29,192 bases of DNA from the IMG/VR virus record IMGVR_UViG_3300027140_000015, positions 1 through 29,192 of that record. The stretch is one strand, 5' to 3'. Below are positions 8,461 to 16,659 of this stretch, in pieces; within the stretch, counting starts at the first letter, position 1; every line of letters starts with the position of its first letter. A model generated the notes under the pieces. It was not told the DNA's origin, did no database searches, and worked only from the letters and a program-made list of their open reading frames with translations. The translations under genes were made by a program, and so were the position numbers. Origin of the DNA: a virus.

Positions 8461-9531
8461 TTAGTTGGTTTCTGCAATGATTACAGACTGGTCAGTGATT
8501 AGACCAAGACCGAAGATTGAGTACCAAGCAAGAGCATGCTCACGACCGAAGTCAAGAATTCCGCCATCGCGAAGTTCAACTGGTAGAGAGATTGCGTGAC
8601 CGAATGCGTTATCTCCAATGAAGATACCTGCGTAGCGGTCTGAACCACCATTACCTGTCTTTGTAGCAGGAGTGATGTAACCTCCACCAGCAGTTACTGT
8701 TGGGTTAGCAACAGTTGTGTCTGTGGTGTAAGAAGCACCAGCACCGCCAGCAACCTTAAGAACCTGTGTGGTTTCGATGAATACGCAGTCGTATAGACGA
8801 CCGATTTCACCGAGCATAAAGTTACCTGGAGCAGCGTACTTAGTGACTTCAATAAATTCTGGATTGTCACGGAGCTTACGGCTCTGGTGTGGGTGAACAA
8901 ACGCAACGTATGTTTCGCCGAGGCGTGGGATGTTCTTGGTTGATAGGGTCTCTACTGCATCCTTCACTGTGTGAGGTGTCATGTAGTAGGTACCTGTCAT
9001 AGCAGCGCGGTTAGCAGCGGTTGTACCATCTGCGTACCAGTTGTTAACTGCTGTAAGTGCTGAGCGGTCTTCACCATAAATTGTTGAAGTCGCTGCATAT
9101 AGTGTGTCGCGTGATAGCTGGTCTAGGTAGATAGCCATGTTACGACCAAGAAGACGTGAGGCTGATGCCATTACGTCATCGAATGATGCGTTAAGAAGAA
9201 GTTCTGATACAGCAAGAGCATATCCATGCTCTGATACTGTGATTGAGAACTGCTGTGCAGTCAACGCGTTTGTCTGCATACGTACACCTTCAACAAGACC
9301 GCTTGCGAAGCCTAGGTTGTTGTAACGCATGAAGTTGATTTGTAGACCAGGTGCAACACCAAGTTCAGTCTTCTTGACTGCAAACTGCTCAAAGCGAAGG
9401 ATAGGCATAGCCTGGAACAAGATTTCCTTGGACCAGATTGTCTGAATCGCTTGAGTCAGCTGGGTGTTAGTGCCTGAGTATGCTGTTGGGGCTGCGGCTA
9501 AGTTGCCTGTACCCGTGATACCAGATGCCAT
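8461..9531 (-). CDS. Major capsid protein, N4-gp56 family
   Basis: 356 residues. It has the signature start of the N4-gp56 capsid family (TQAIQTIWSKEILFQAMP, then LRFEQFAVKKTELGVAPG), the central 'EHGYALAVSELLLNASFDD', and the 'YVAFVHPHQSRKLRDNPEF' region typical of these HK97-fold shells. The length suits the family. No N-terminal delta domain or prohead protease gene is visible, in line with the separate scaffold-like gene just upstream. The ATG at 9531 is preceded by AAGGAG. It assembles the icosahedral shell around the scaffold and portal. Confidence 0.92.
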   Translation of the reverse strand: MASGITGTGNLAAAPTAYSGTNTQLTQAIQTIWSKEILFQAMPILRFEQFAVKKTELGVAPGLQINFMRYNNLGFASGLVEGVRMQTNALTAQQFSITVSEHGYALAVSELLLNASFDDVMASASRLLGRNMAIYLDQLSRDTLYAATSTIYGEDRSALTAVNNWYADGTTAANRAAMTGTYYMTPHTVKDAVETLSTKNIPRLGETYVAFVHPHQSRKLRDNPEFIEVTKYAAPGNFMLGEIGRLYDCVFIETTQVLKVAGGAGASYTTDTTVANPTVTAGGGYITPATKTGNGGSDRYAGIFIGDNAFGHAISLPVELRDGGILDFGREHALAWYSIFGLGLITDQSVIIAETN

Positions 9532-9574
9532 TTACTTGTGACTCCTTATTTGTTGGAATTTGGGATTGTTGGGT

Positions 9575-10357
9575 TTACCCGAACAGGCCGCGAGATTTAC
9601 CACGAGCAGTGTCGCTCATGATACGTTCTCTGTACTTTGCGTAATCGTTCATCGACATGGACGAGATATCCTCGGCCGTAAAGTTACGTTGCTCCATATT
9701 AGTGTCCATTTGTCCGAGCGGGGGCGTGGTTACCCTTGTCCCCGTCATTTCTTTCCTTGCGTTCTGCATAGCTGACTGCGCAGATTCAAGAATTCTTGCT
9801 GAACGTTCTTTTAAACCTGCAATACTTGCGTCAACTTCATCAGGGGTGTTACCACTGATAAGGTCTAGCAGTTCAGGAATAATAGCTTCACGTTCTGTTT
9901 CTACACGCTGTGTGCGGTAGGTTTGTAGGTCAGCAAAAGATTTTTCGCGTTCCAGAAGAGCAAAGGCACGTTCACGCTCTTGACGCTCACGCTCCAACTG
10001 CTCCTGCCACTCTTGTTCCTTGGTCTTAAGCAAAGTACGAACATCCATGTCACTTTCAAGAGCTTCCTGCTCAGCTTTAGCTTTTGCTTCTGCTTCTGCA
10101 GCACGTGTAGCAAGTTCTGCTTCACGTTCTCTTTTAATGGCGTCGAGTTCTTCCTTCAACTTATCAATCTGAGGGTAGAGCTTTTCTTTTTCTTGGCTTC
10201 TTACTTTTGCCAAGTCATCTTCTGTATAAAACTTAGAAGTTGCCTTAGTAGTAGGTGCGTCAGCGACAACTGCGTTGTCTGACGACTGGGCTACAACTGG
10301 AACTACTCCTGCTTCTGCCGCGAAGGCATCAGCGTTAGATACTTCTGCTGTTTCCAT
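9575..10357 (-). CDS. Capsid scaffolding protein (putative)
   Basis: 260 residues. Residues ~45-190 are strongly charged and predicted by eye to be a long coiled coil (EKEKLYPQIDKLKEELDAIK, then ERERQERERAFALLEREKS). The N-terminus is Ala/Val-rich and probably flexible. The C-terminus ends with a short basic tail (DTARGKSRGLFG), resembling the capsid-binding tails of scaffolds. It is placed between portal and major capsid protein, the usual site of scaffold genes. AAAGGATAACT precedes the ATG. Assignment rests on position and composition because scaffold sequences diverge quickly. Confidence 0.7.
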   Translation of the reverse strand: METAEVSNADAFAAEAGVVPVVAQSSDNAVVADAPTTKATSKFYTEDDLAKVRSQEKEKLYPQIDKLKEELDAIKREREAELATRAAEAEAKAKAEQEALESDMDVRTLLKTKEQEWQEQLERERQERERAFALLEREKSFADLQTYRTQRVETEREAIIPELLDLISGNTPDEVDASIAGLKERSARILESAQSAMQNARKEMTGTRVTTPPLGQMDTNMEQRNFTAEDISSMSMNDYAKYRERIMSDTARGKSRGLFG

Positions 10358-10418
10358 AGTTATCCTTTACATTCTAGGGGTCGTTTTCCGAAGTGAGAGC
10401 ACAAATGACCAAACGTTG

Positions 10419-10458
10419 ATTCTATTGTCTTTCTAAATACAAAAAATGTCAGGCTAAA
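10419..10458 (-). promoter_or_regulatory. Candidate late promoter A (upstream of scaffold and capsid genes)
   Basis: On the minus strand TTTAGCCTGAC (10458-10448) lies 3-4 nt after the portal stop codon and is followed exactly 23 nt later by TAGAAT (10424-10419), five of six matches to the bacterial -10 consensus. The same arrangement recurs at three other gene starts in this window. The 11-mer would be centred near -41, as expected for an activator or a phage-modified polymerase. Function is inferred. Confidence 0.5.
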
Positions 10459-10461
10459 CCT

Positions 10462-12165
10462 TTATTTTTCGTACTCTTCTGGTACTCGCCTCTGTGGGAG
10501 GACAGTTCCATAAGCTTCAGTTACCAACTTGTTACGCAGGTCTGCTTCGCCCATATTGGCGGCACCTAGCGCGTCATCTATCGTTGGTGGTAGTACTGCT
10601 GGGGCTCCAGGAGCTCCAGTTGCACTAGGGGCACCAGGGGCGCCTCCTGTTTCAGGGTTAGGCATAGTGCCTGTAAGTTCAGCAATCTCTTGTTCAATCT
10701 GGGTCTGTAGCAACTTAAGTGCGCCATCGGCTGTAGCGTCATCAAGAAGCTCTTGACGAATCTCATTAAGTTTCTCAGTTGGGAACTCTTCACCCAAAGT
10801 ACGCAAAGCGCCTTCCTTAGACTCAAGGCCTAGGGATAGCATTGACTGGACTTCGTTAAGTGCAATCAACTTGTCTAGTGGAAGAGGCTGTGGGAAGAAT
10901 ACGTAAGTTTGATACGTAATAGGGTCGTTAGGGTCTAGACGGTCAACCTGACCCTTTTTAAGTTTAACGTTTCTTGTTGGGTCCCATATAAATACTTCAG
11001 GCTCCTTGATAGCAATGCTACGAAGGATAAGCTCGTTAACGCGCTCTAGGCCGTGTGCGTACTGAATAATCTTTTGGTGATAGCGGTTCATCAAAGGTTG
11101 GAACTGGATAGATAGCGCAACACCTGATGTGTTAGAGATAGGCTGTGCTTGACCAAGAGCAGTCTCAGGAACACCAATCATCTCGTGCATGGACTTCTTA
11201 AGCATAGCTAAGAATTCCATTGCACCCTTTAGACCTTGTGAGCCACCTTCTAGGTTCTCTACCTTTGCGTCTTTTGGTAAACCGCCCCAGACTTTGTTAG
11301 CGCCCTTTTCCAATTGTGAAGCTTTGGCACCAATGATGACTGTGACGGGAGCAGCATGATAATTAACGATGTCAGCGATGTCAGTAGCAGTCTCGTTATA
11401 AGTACGGTTAATATTAATAATATCGTGACCGTCGCTAAGACCCCAAGGGCTACCACTAATACGAACATTTGGAATATGAACAATGGGAACAATACCAAGC
11501 GGGTTAGGGCGAGAGTCAATGAGCTCATCATTGATGTACTCCTCAATCATGTCATCTGTAAGAATTTCAGTGTAAGTAAATACCTGACGTGTACCTTCTA
11601 GCGATGTGCCCCAGAAACGGTATTTTAATTTAAAACGGATTAGACGTTCACGGTCATGTGGGTGGAACTCTGGAAAACAGAAAGCTGCGTTAAGTGGAAG
11701 AATGCGAACACGTCCTGGGTGCTGTAGACCAGATGTATCAGTCCAAGCTTCTTCGTATGCAACCTTGATAAAGCAGTCTCCAGATACAGAGCCTTGCTGT
11801 CCCATTTCCCACAGTACTGTTGCCTTATTGTTATCTACTTCCCAAACACGTTCCAAGATATCTGGAACAATAGCCTCTGTTTCTTTTGGAGAACGGAAGT
11901 TAACACCTTTACCAAAGGTAAAGTTAATAATAAAATCTGTAAAGGCACGGTAGTAATTAAGTACTATCTGTGCGTCGCCTATTTGACGGCGATAGGAGTA
12001 ATGGTGACCAAGATACATAGCCCAGTTAAGAGAATAACGATTAAGACGCGGGCCGTGGACTTCAAATTCTTCATCTGCTAACTCAACCAATCCTAATGGC
12101 GAGATGGAAATAGTTAGGTCGCTAGACGCCGCCCTATAGGACGGTGGCGAGAAATCAATGCTCAA
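10462..12165 (-). CDS. Portal protein
   Basis: 567 residues, a typical portal length. It shows the usual order of features: 'IVLNYYRAFTDFIINFTFGKG' near the N-terminus, a wing region with 'RVRILPLNAAFCFPEFHPHD', 'DGHDIININRTYNETATDIA' in the stem/clip region, and 'MIGVPETALGQAQPISNTSG' before the crown. The Gly/Ala/Pro-rich stretch near residues 500-530 is probably a flexible linker. The start is a TTG at 12165 with AAAGGTGG ~5 nt upstream, and the next in-frame ATG is about 50 codons in, so TTG is preferred. It forms the dodecameric vertex through which the terminase packages DNA. Confidence 0.88.
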   Translation of the reverse strand: MSIDFSPPSYRAASSDLTISISPLGLVELADEEFEVHGPRLNRYSLNWAMYLGHHYSYRRQIGDAQIVLNYYRAFTDFIINFTFGKGVNFRSPKETEAIVPDILERVWEVDNNKATVLWEMGQQGSVSGDCFIKVAYEEAWTDTSGLQHPGRVRILPLNAAFCFPEFHPHDRERLIRFKLKYRFWGTSLEGTRQVFTYTEILTDDMIEEYINDELIDSRPNPLGIVPIVHIPNVRISGSPWGLSDGHDIININRTYNETATDIADIVNYHAAPVTVIIGAKASQLEKGANKVWGGLPKDAKVENLEGGSQGLKGAMEFLAMLKKSMHEMIGVPETALGQAQPISNTSGVALSIQFQPLMNRYHQKIIQYAHGLERVNELILRSIAIKEPEVFIWDPTRNVKLKKGQVDRLDPNDPITYQTYVFFPQPLPLDKLIALNEVQSMLSLGLESKEGALRTLGEEFPTEKLNEIRQELLDDATADGALKLLQTQIEQEIAELTGTMPNPETGGAPGAPSATGAPGAPAVLPPTIDDALGAANMGEADLRNKLVTEAYGTVLPQRRVPEEYEK

Positions 12166-12216
12166 CTATCCACCTTTGTTTTTCTATGCTGGGAGAAGAA
12201 TACCACGCTAATTGTA

Positions 12217-12513
12217 TTAGCGGAAACTTTGGCCGCGTTTAATAACTTTTTTATTGACTGGCTTAGTGACCTTCTTTTTTTTCTGCTCGTCTTTTTTCTT
12301 TTCAGCTTCTTGTACGTAGTCTCTAAAACGCGGGTCAACGTCTTTTTTAGATTTAACGTATTGATTGTACTTAGCGTGAATCCAGTGTCCGCGAGCAGGT
12401 GAGTTTTTAGAAAATTTTGCTCCAGCTTGAGCAGTAATCATGTTCCAAAGTTTAGGGTTGGCAGCTTCTTGCTTTGCCGTTTCTTTTACTTCTTTACCTC
12501 TGATAAATGCCAT
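12217..12513 (-). CDS. Small basic protein of the head module (unrecognised)
   Basis: 98 residues with a very basic C-terminal half (EAEKKKDEQKKKKVTKPVNK). A conserved-looking core, 'GHWIHAKYNQYVKS', lies in the middle. There is no membrane segment. It sits between terminase and portal, with AGAGGAA upstream of the ATG. The Lys-rich tail suggests nucleic-acid or capsid binding, for example as a packaged DNA-condensing or injected protein. This is inference only. Confidence 0.55.
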   Translation of the reverse strand: MAFIRGKEVKETAKQEAANPKLWNMITAQAGAKFSKNSPARGHWIHAKYNQYVKSKKDVDPRFRDYVQEAEKKKDEQKKKKVTKPVNKKVIKRGQSFR

Positions 12514-12536
12514 TGCTGTTCCTCTGAAATGGGAAA

Positions 12537-12576
12537 ACTACCCCCGCCAGCTTTGTAGACTGAATACGGGGGTAGT
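12537..12576. terminator. Hairpin between two small head-module genes
   Basis: ACTACCCCCG (12537-12546) and CGGGGGTAGT (12567-12576) form a perfect 10-bp stem with a 20-nt loop in the 71-nt gap between genes. On the minus strand AGTTTTCCC follows, a short T-run. It could be a partial terminator or an mRNA-stabilising structure. Confidence 0.5.
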
Positions 12577-12584
12577 AAACCTAA

Positions 12585-12983
12585 TTAGTCTTGTACTACT
12601 GCTGGGTTTGTTGCTTTTTGGTTAGCACCGTTGCGGAAAACTTCCTCAAAACGGTTGTCGCCATGGTCAGCAAATGCGCCAGTTGAAAAGTCAGAGAGAC
12701 TTGCTGGTGCTTCTACCCATGCTGCGGAACCAACATGTGCGCGTTCACGCATTGTTTCTTCTGCAGTCTTTGTGTGAACAGGCTTATTGCGATTTGGGCG
12801 ACCTGCTGCAGGTTCGTATCCCTGCATAGCGCCTGTTGTAAACTGCGTTGGGATATCAGTGTCTGTTGCAAGACCTTCTTCAAAACGTAGTGGGCCACGC
12901 TGGCCTGGTGTTGCAGGTGACATCTTACGGTCGTAAGTTGTTCCTGGACGTTCAGGCATCTTAGGTGATGGTGCGATTGTCAT
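12585..12983 (-). CDS. Hypothetical protein between terminase and portal
   Basis: 132 residues, polar and low in hydrophobic residues, with many Pro, Gly, Thr and Arg, so probably largely disordered. Motifs visible are 'MPERPGTTYDRKMSPATPGQ' and 'NRFEEVFRNGANQKATNP'. AAGGAG lies 8 nt upstream of the ATG. It is the first gene after candidate promoter B. The function is unknown; a minor capsid, ejection or assembly role is possible from position only. Confidence 0.5.
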   Translation of the reverse strand: MTIAPSPKMPERPGTTYDRKMSPATPGQRGPLRFEEGLATDTDIPTQFTTGAMQGYEPAAGRPNRNKPVHTKTAEETMRERAHVGSAAWVEAPASLSDFSTGAFADHGDNRFEEVFRNGANQKATNPAVVQD

Positions 12984-13016
12984 AGTTATAACTCCTTATT
13001 AAAGGGTGAGGACCTC

Positions 13017-13058
13017 GTATAAAAGTGTCCTACGTATTGGGCGTAAAGTCAGGCTAAA
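13017..13058 (-). promoter_or_regulatory. Candidate late promoter B (upstream of portal-side genes)
   Basis: TTTAGCCTGAC (13058-13048 on the minus strand) sits 7 nt after the terminase stop codon, identical to elements A and C. At the 23-nt spacing the hexamer is TTTTAT (13024-13019); TTATAC at 13022-13017 has a 25-nt spacing. The -10 match is weaker than at A and D. Confidence 0.4.
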
Positions 13059-13065
13059 GTGGTAA

Positions 13066-14661
13066 TTACCTTGAGAAGAATGGGGAGGTTGACACCTCTA
13101 CTGATGGCATTGTTAAATCCATAGTTAAAGATACGGCGATTGCTAGGCTGTCGGCGTAGTCATCGTGGGCATGGGCTTCATCTGGGGCATGGGCTAGGAA
13201 ATTAGGACCAGTGAACTTTGTCTCTAGGTCCGTCATCTGTTGGTAAAAGCGTTTCCAAGTACGAAGGCGTCGTGTTTTTGCATGTGCTGGCCAACCGACC
13301 ATACGTCGGTCAATTAAAGCTTTTAAATGCTTCCAACGTTTAGATTGTTCTGGTTGGCTACTTCCTATGGCATGTACTTCTGCTCGGGGTAAGAGGAGTT
13401 TGAGTCTTTGTGCAACCGCATCACCCACGCCGTTAGCGTCAACGCCAACAGCAAGTATGTCATAACTCCCCAAGAAATTAACGATTTGAAAATATTGGTC
13501 TTCCCAGTCATCACCCTGTAACTCCATCCAGTTTAAGATTCTATGGTCAAAATATCCAAACTCATCTGGTCTATCCCAGTCAACCCAAACAACAGTTACT
13601 ACTGTTGAGTCCATCTTCCGTGCGGGGTCAATACCGACAACCACAGGTGAGCGATGCCACGCACGAACAAGTTCTTGGGACGTGTCTCCAAGTTCGTCCA
13701 TGATTGAGGATGTAACGAACATCCCTCTCTCCAACAACCATTTACAGTTGTAGGACATTTGGAACTCGTCAGAGTCCTCTCCAATACGGAGCATCTCTTT
13801 CTTGATGAACTTTGCGTAGTTGGCGTTGTATTTAGAAACATCTCGGTAATCCCACTCAAAATGATTTTGTCGGCTGGACCTTCCAGTCTGCCTACGCTTG
13901 TTTAATTGGATGGAGCGGTAAAAATTATTCTTACTTGTTGTTGGAGTACCAGTCTTAACCATAGTTCCTGAGTAGTACGCAAGCATAGGAGAGATTGATT
14001 TAGATACAACAAAGTCGTCGGCCTCTTGACACTCGTCAATAACAATAAGGTGGAAAGACTTAGACTCAATCTTTGCACGAGGGTTAGCTGTCATCATCAT
14101 AAGGCTGCTGCCAGAGTTCTTTAATTTAATCTGTCTAGTAACTCCAGGGACTTTACCTAGGCTATCGTCAATCTCAGGGTCACCCATGATTTCTTGAGCA
14201 CGTTCACTAGTAAGCCTATTAACTGTACGACCAAAGAGCGTTTCTACCTGTCCTTCAACAGGAGCAAACATACCAATCCATATACCGTCTTTAAACTGAC
14301 CAAGTAGGTCTGGGTACATCTTTGCTAAGCGTGGTAGAAGGACCATGAGCGTAGCGACTGTGTTAGCAATAGTCTCTGACTTACCTGACTGACGTGCGGC
14401 AAGCGCAGTTACTTCTTCGCCGTCATTAATGATTACAGACTCAATGATGCGTCGAGCAAGCGGCATCTGATAAGGGTGTAGCTCATGCCCAACTAGGGCG
14501 TTCATAAACTCAATGCATCTATCTATAAGTTTTTTAACAAATTCTTTAGAGAGCTCATCAAGCTCAAGTTCCTCGTCTTCGGGCGGAAGTTCTTCGTCTT
14601 CTACCTCGTCATCGGGAAAGAACTCGTCTTCATCTTCTTCTAGCACAGTGTAGTTCTCCAT
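13066..14661 (-). CDS. terL: Terminase large subunit
   Basis: 531 residues. The N-terminal 40 residues are unusually acidic. Walker A is ARQSGKSE (residues ~89-96), Walker B with its catalytic Glu is LIVIDE (205-210) followed by CQEADD, and a coupling-type 'TGTPTTSKNNF' lies at ~238. The C-terminal RNase H-like nuclease keeps Asp345 (VVGIDPARKMD), Asp408 (AVGVDANGVGD) and the Asp pair in HDDYADS (~499-505). It therefore has both the ATPase motor and the DNA-cleaving domain. No small subunit is recognised, although one of the small upstream genes may serve. It docks on the portal to package DNA. Confidence 0.93.
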   Translation of the reverse strand: MENYTVLEEDEDEFFPDDEVEDEELPPEDEELELDELSKEFVKKLIDRCIEFMNALVGHELHPYQMPLARRIIESVIINDGEEVTALAARQSGKSETIANTVATLMVLLPRLAKMYPDLLGQFKDGIWIGMFAPVEGQVETLFGRTVNRLTSERAQEIMGDPEIDDSLGKVPGVTRQIKLKNSGSSLMMMTANPRAKIESKSFHLIVIDECQEADDFVVSKSISPMLAYYSGTMVKTGTPTTSKNNFYRSIQLNKRRQTGRSSRQNHFEWDYRDVSKYNANYAKFIKKEMLRIGEDSDEFQMSYNCKWLLERGMFVTSSIMDELGDTSQELVRAWHRSPVVVGIDPARKMDSTVVTVVWVDWDRPDEFGYFDHRILNWMELQGDDWEDQYFQIVNFLGSYDILAVGVDANGVGDAVAQRLKLLLPRAEVHAIGSSQPEQSKRWKHLKALIDRRMVGWPAHAKTRRLRTWKRFYQQMTDLETKFTGPNFLAHAPDEAHAHDDYADSLAIAVSLTMDLTMPSVEVSTSPFFSR

Positions 14662-14683
14662 TACCGAAGTCTATTACATAAAC

Positions 14684-14709
14684 AAAAGGCCTGGGTGTTA
14701 ACCCAGACC
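14684..14709 (-). terminator. Rho-independent terminator upstream of the terminase
   Basis: On the minus strand GGTCTGGG-TTAACA-CCCAGGCC forms an 8-bp stem (one G-T pair) followed by TTTTGTTTATG. It closes the transcript of the small genes at 16047-14784 and separates it from the packaging and head genes. Confidence 0.65.
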
Positions 14710-14783
14710 ATTTGCGTTGCCACATCACACGGGGAGAGGAAGAGAGAGGCAGGATAATTTTAGCACAAAGTGGACACGCTGCG

Positions 14784-15029
14784 CTAGCGCGGGGTCATTC
14801 TTGTATGCAGCTCGTTAACAACAGCGTGAAGAGCCTCAGCTCCTTGTAGGGCTTCATCCAAGTAAAACTGTTCTCTATTCTTTGAGTAACCAGATAAACA
14901 CTTAGAAATCTCAATTAATGACTGTTCTGCCCACATTTCTAACTCACCAGTAGCTATCTTAGAAACTCTTCTAGACACCTTTTCGGAAAAAGGCTTTACC
15001 CAAGGTTCTTTCTTAAAAAAATTCATCAT
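14784..15029 (-). CDS. Small hypothetical protein
   Basis: 81 residues, probably all-helical (EKVSRRVSKIATGELEMWAE, then DEALQGAEALHAVVNELHTR). It starts with tandem ATGs at 15029 and 15026, overlapping the end of the preceding gene by 17 nt. It is the last gene before the terminator at 14684-14709. No domain is recognised. It could be a small regulatory or assembly protein; a small terminase role is conceivable from position but has no motif support. Confidence 0.55.
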   Translation of the reverse strand: MMNFFKKEPWVKPFSEKVSRRVSKIATGELEMWAEQSLIEISKCLSGYSKNREQFYLDEALQGAEALHAVVNELHTRMTPR

Positions 15030-15303
15030 ATGCCCCGTCTTCTGGCTTCCATGCTTTTCGGCCTTTCATAGCAGAGGATAGCACCTCGTCAATGCGGTCG
15101 TCATCATCCCAGTCAATTTTTGGGTTTTTAACCCAGACCCCTAAGAAATAACCAGGGTGGGTAAAGGGTATACGTGCAACTAGACACTTGCCTTTTCTAT
15201 AAGGCATTTCAGTTTCTTGGGTAGTTCCTACTTCAAGAACTGGAAGTGCTTTTTTATGCCAATACTTAAGTTTACCTACGTATAGTGGACCGAATGTTTT
15301 CAA
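15013..15303 (-). CDS. Small hypothetical protein
   Basis: 96 residues with a TTG start at 15303; GGAG lies 6 nt upstream and the TTG overlaps the TGA of the KTSC gene (TTGA). The sequence has a basic N-terminal half and an acidic C-terminal half (DDDDRIDEVLSS). 'MPYRKGKCLVARIPFTHPGY' suggests a small beta-barrel-like fold, but no family is recognised. It is translationally coupled on both sides. Confidence 0.55.
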   Translation of the reverse strand: MKTFGPLYVGKLKYWHKKALPVLEVGTTQETEMPYRKGKCLVARIPFTHPGYFLGVWVKNPKIDWDDDDRIDEVLSSAMKGRKAWKPEDGAYDEFF

Positions 15304-15779
15304 GGTTTACTCCATACCTCTTTGCATACTGCTAGATAACTTAGCATTTCTTTAGAAGATGGAGACATTCCGCCATCGGGCCCGCCAGTGTCGTTTAAGT
15401 TTGCTGGTCCCATATCGCCCCAGCCGTCTAAACCGCTTGTTCTTAAATATTTACCAGTAGACTCAGCGCGTTGAAGGTTTTGCCAGTGGACTGCTGGGCA
15501 GTTTCTATACTCCCACCAAGTGCCGTCTCTAAATACAACATATAAAGTGTTTTTAGCAAAGTCGTATGCAATTGCTTGAGCTCTAGGTCTAGAAGGGTTA
15601 CTAGTGTTTGCAGACTGCTGTCTAAATCCTTTTTGCACTTCGTCAGGTATTGCAACAGAAAATGTTTTATCTATAGGCGTTTGTATGCCTAGTTTTTCTG
15701 CCATTGCCTGAGCAATGTTTAAAGACCTTTGTGCTGGGTCAAAAGAGTTCTTGTAGTAGTTACCTGTCTTCTTCGGCAT
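15300..15779 (-). CDS. KTSC-domain protein
   Basis: 159 residues from the ATG at 15779, chosen over an upstream GTG (15794) because GAGGG sits ~6 nt before the ATG. Residues ~65-115 ('AIAYDFAKNTLYVVFRDGTW', then 'WEYRNCPAVHW' and 'ESTGKYL') match the KTSC domain, a small beta-rich domain seen in phage and bacterial proteins, some of which act in nucleic-acid metabolism. Flanking regions look disordered, with a Gly/Pro-rich C-terminal linker (NLNDTGGPDGGMSPSS). It overlaps its neighbours at both ends. The biochemical role of KTSC is not established. Confidence 0.7.
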   Translation of the reverse strand: MPKKTGNYYKNSFDPAQRSLNIAQAMAEKLGIQTPIDKTFSVAIPDEVQKGFRQQSANTSNPSRPRAQAIAYDFAKNTLYVVFRDGTWWEYRNCPAVHWQNLQRAESTGKYLRTSGLDGWGDMGPANLNDTGGPDGGMSPSSKEMLSYLAVCKEVWSKP

Positions 15780-16047
15780 CTGAACCCTCTTCACAAGTGT
15801 GGTCTTTAGTTTGGGATTCTAACACTTTTGCAAAACAACGTGAGCAGCGCAAAACACGCTCTGGTTTATAGTTGTTTTGAACAGTCGCTCCAAGAGGAGA
15901 GTCTGAGCCGTCCTCATCATATTGAGAAGCGTATTCAGTAACTATGCGTTCTTCTCTAAATAATTCTTTAGGGAAGGGGCCTTGCGGGTCCATAACCTTT
16001 TCAGGTACGGGGTGGACTTGTATGGCTTGGCGTCTAATTACTTTCAT
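15760..16047 (-). CDS. Small zinc-binding-like protein
   Basis: 95 residues. A C-terminal motif C-S-R-C...H-x-C ('LRCSRCFAKVLESQTKDHTC') could bind zinc. The N-terminus carries a short basic segment and 'PFPKELFREERIVTEYASQY'. The ATG at 16047 overlaps the previous gene by 14 nt, and the downstream KTSC gene starts inside its last codons. The function is unknown; nucleic-acid or protein binding through the zinc site is inference. Confidence 0.55.
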   Translation of the reverse strand: MKVIRRQAIQVHPVPEKVMDPQGPFPKELFREERIVTEYASQYDEDGSDSPLGATVQNNYKPERVLRCSRCFAKVLESQTKDHTCEEGSDAEEDR

Positions 16048-16279
16048 CCGAAGGGGCTTCTTCTTCCGCCTTGGTTTCTTCCGCTTTAGCTTCAGCCTTC
16101 TTCTTAGATGCTTTTTCTTCTTTTGGAAGTTGTTCCATCAAAGGGAAGTGACCAGCCTCAGCACGGTCTACTAACCATGTAGGTAAGCAGCTAGTGCAAT
16201 AGTTAACTGGGTTAGTGCCGTAATCTTGGCAAGTGTAGTCTGCTGAGAACTCACAGTTGTCGCATTGAATTTTAGACAT
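16034..16279 (-). CDS. Small zinc-finger-like protein with charged tail
   Basis: 81 residues. The N-terminal half has five Cys in a C-x2-C...C...C-x2-C layout ('IQCDNCEFSADYTCQDYG', 'NYCTSCLPTWL'), consistent with a treble-clef or zinc-ribbon site. The C-terminal ~30 residues are a Lys/Glu/Ala-rich tail (EEKASKKKAEAKAEETKAEE) likely to be helical or disordered. AAGGTTGG lies upstream of the ATG. It sits just after the membrane protein at 16295. The specific function is unknown. Confidence 0.6.
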   Translation of the reverse strand: MSKIQCDNCEFSADYTCQDYGTNPVNYCTSCLPTWLVDRAEAGHFPLMEQLPKEEKASKKKAEAKAEETKAEEEAPSDESN

Positions 16280-16294
16280 GTATATGTACCAACC

Positions 16295-16591
16295 TTACTT
16301 TGATTTCTTAGCGGACTTTTTTGCAGACTTATTAAGTTCTGCTTCAATTAACTTTGTAATTTGTGATGCGCCCTTTGCGGCAACAAGGCCGAACGCTGGG
16401 TCTTTTTTATTGACGTAGCGAAGTGCTACTGGGACAAGGGATGCCCATAATGAGTTAGCAACTAGTAGCCACTCGCCCTGACTAAATTCCAATGGGGTAG
16501 CTAAACCCTTTACCTGCATAACTACAACGATTGCTCCGATAACTTGACCAAGCAAGTTTCGGGCGTAAGATGAGAGTACCGCTTTGTTCAT
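16295..16591 (-). CDS. Holin-like small membrane protein
   Basis: 98 residues from the ATG at 16591 (MNKAVLSSYARNLLGQ), preceded by AAAGGAG at the right spacing; an in-frame TTG at 16609 lies before that site and is rejected. Two hydrophobic stretches (about residues 10-30, 'NLLGQVIGAIVVVMQVKGL', and 40-60, 'WLLVANSLWASLVPVALRYV') look like membrane helices. The C-terminal tail is Lys/Ser/Ala-rich, as in many holins. The neighbouring DUF2746-like protein and the lysozyme upstream support a lysis role. It could instead be another small phage membrane protein. Confidence 0.6.
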   Translation of the reverse strand: MNKAVLSSYARNLLGQVIGAIVVVMQVKGLATPLEFSQGEWLLVANSLWASLVPVALRYVNKKDPAFGLVAAKGASQITKLIEAELNKSAKKSAKKSK

Positions 16592-16619
16592 TTTTTGCTC
16601 CTTTGGCAATTAGTCCTAC

Positions 16620-16659
16620 AGATAAGTGTGCCAAAGTCGGGCTGTACTGTCAGGCTAAA
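16620..16659 (-). promoter_or_regulatory. Candidate late promoter C (upstream of holin-like gene)
   Basis: TTTAGCCTGAC (16659-16649 on the minus strand) follows the stop codon of the 16660-16905 gene with no gap. Exactly 23 nt later comes TTATCT (16625-16620), a poor -10 match. The 11-mer is identical to elements A and B. The downstream gene starts at 16591. Confidence 0.4.

Noticed and set aside
10500-10690. Plus-strand frame at 10529-10756 rich in Gly-Ala-Pro as a second collagen-like gene
   Set aside because: It is antisense to the Gly/Ala/Pro-rich linker of the portal gene and has no ribosome binding site.
16592-16609. TTG start of the holin-like gene at 16609
   Set aside because: The ribosome binding site AAAGGAG lies downstream of that TTG and directly before the ATG at 16591.
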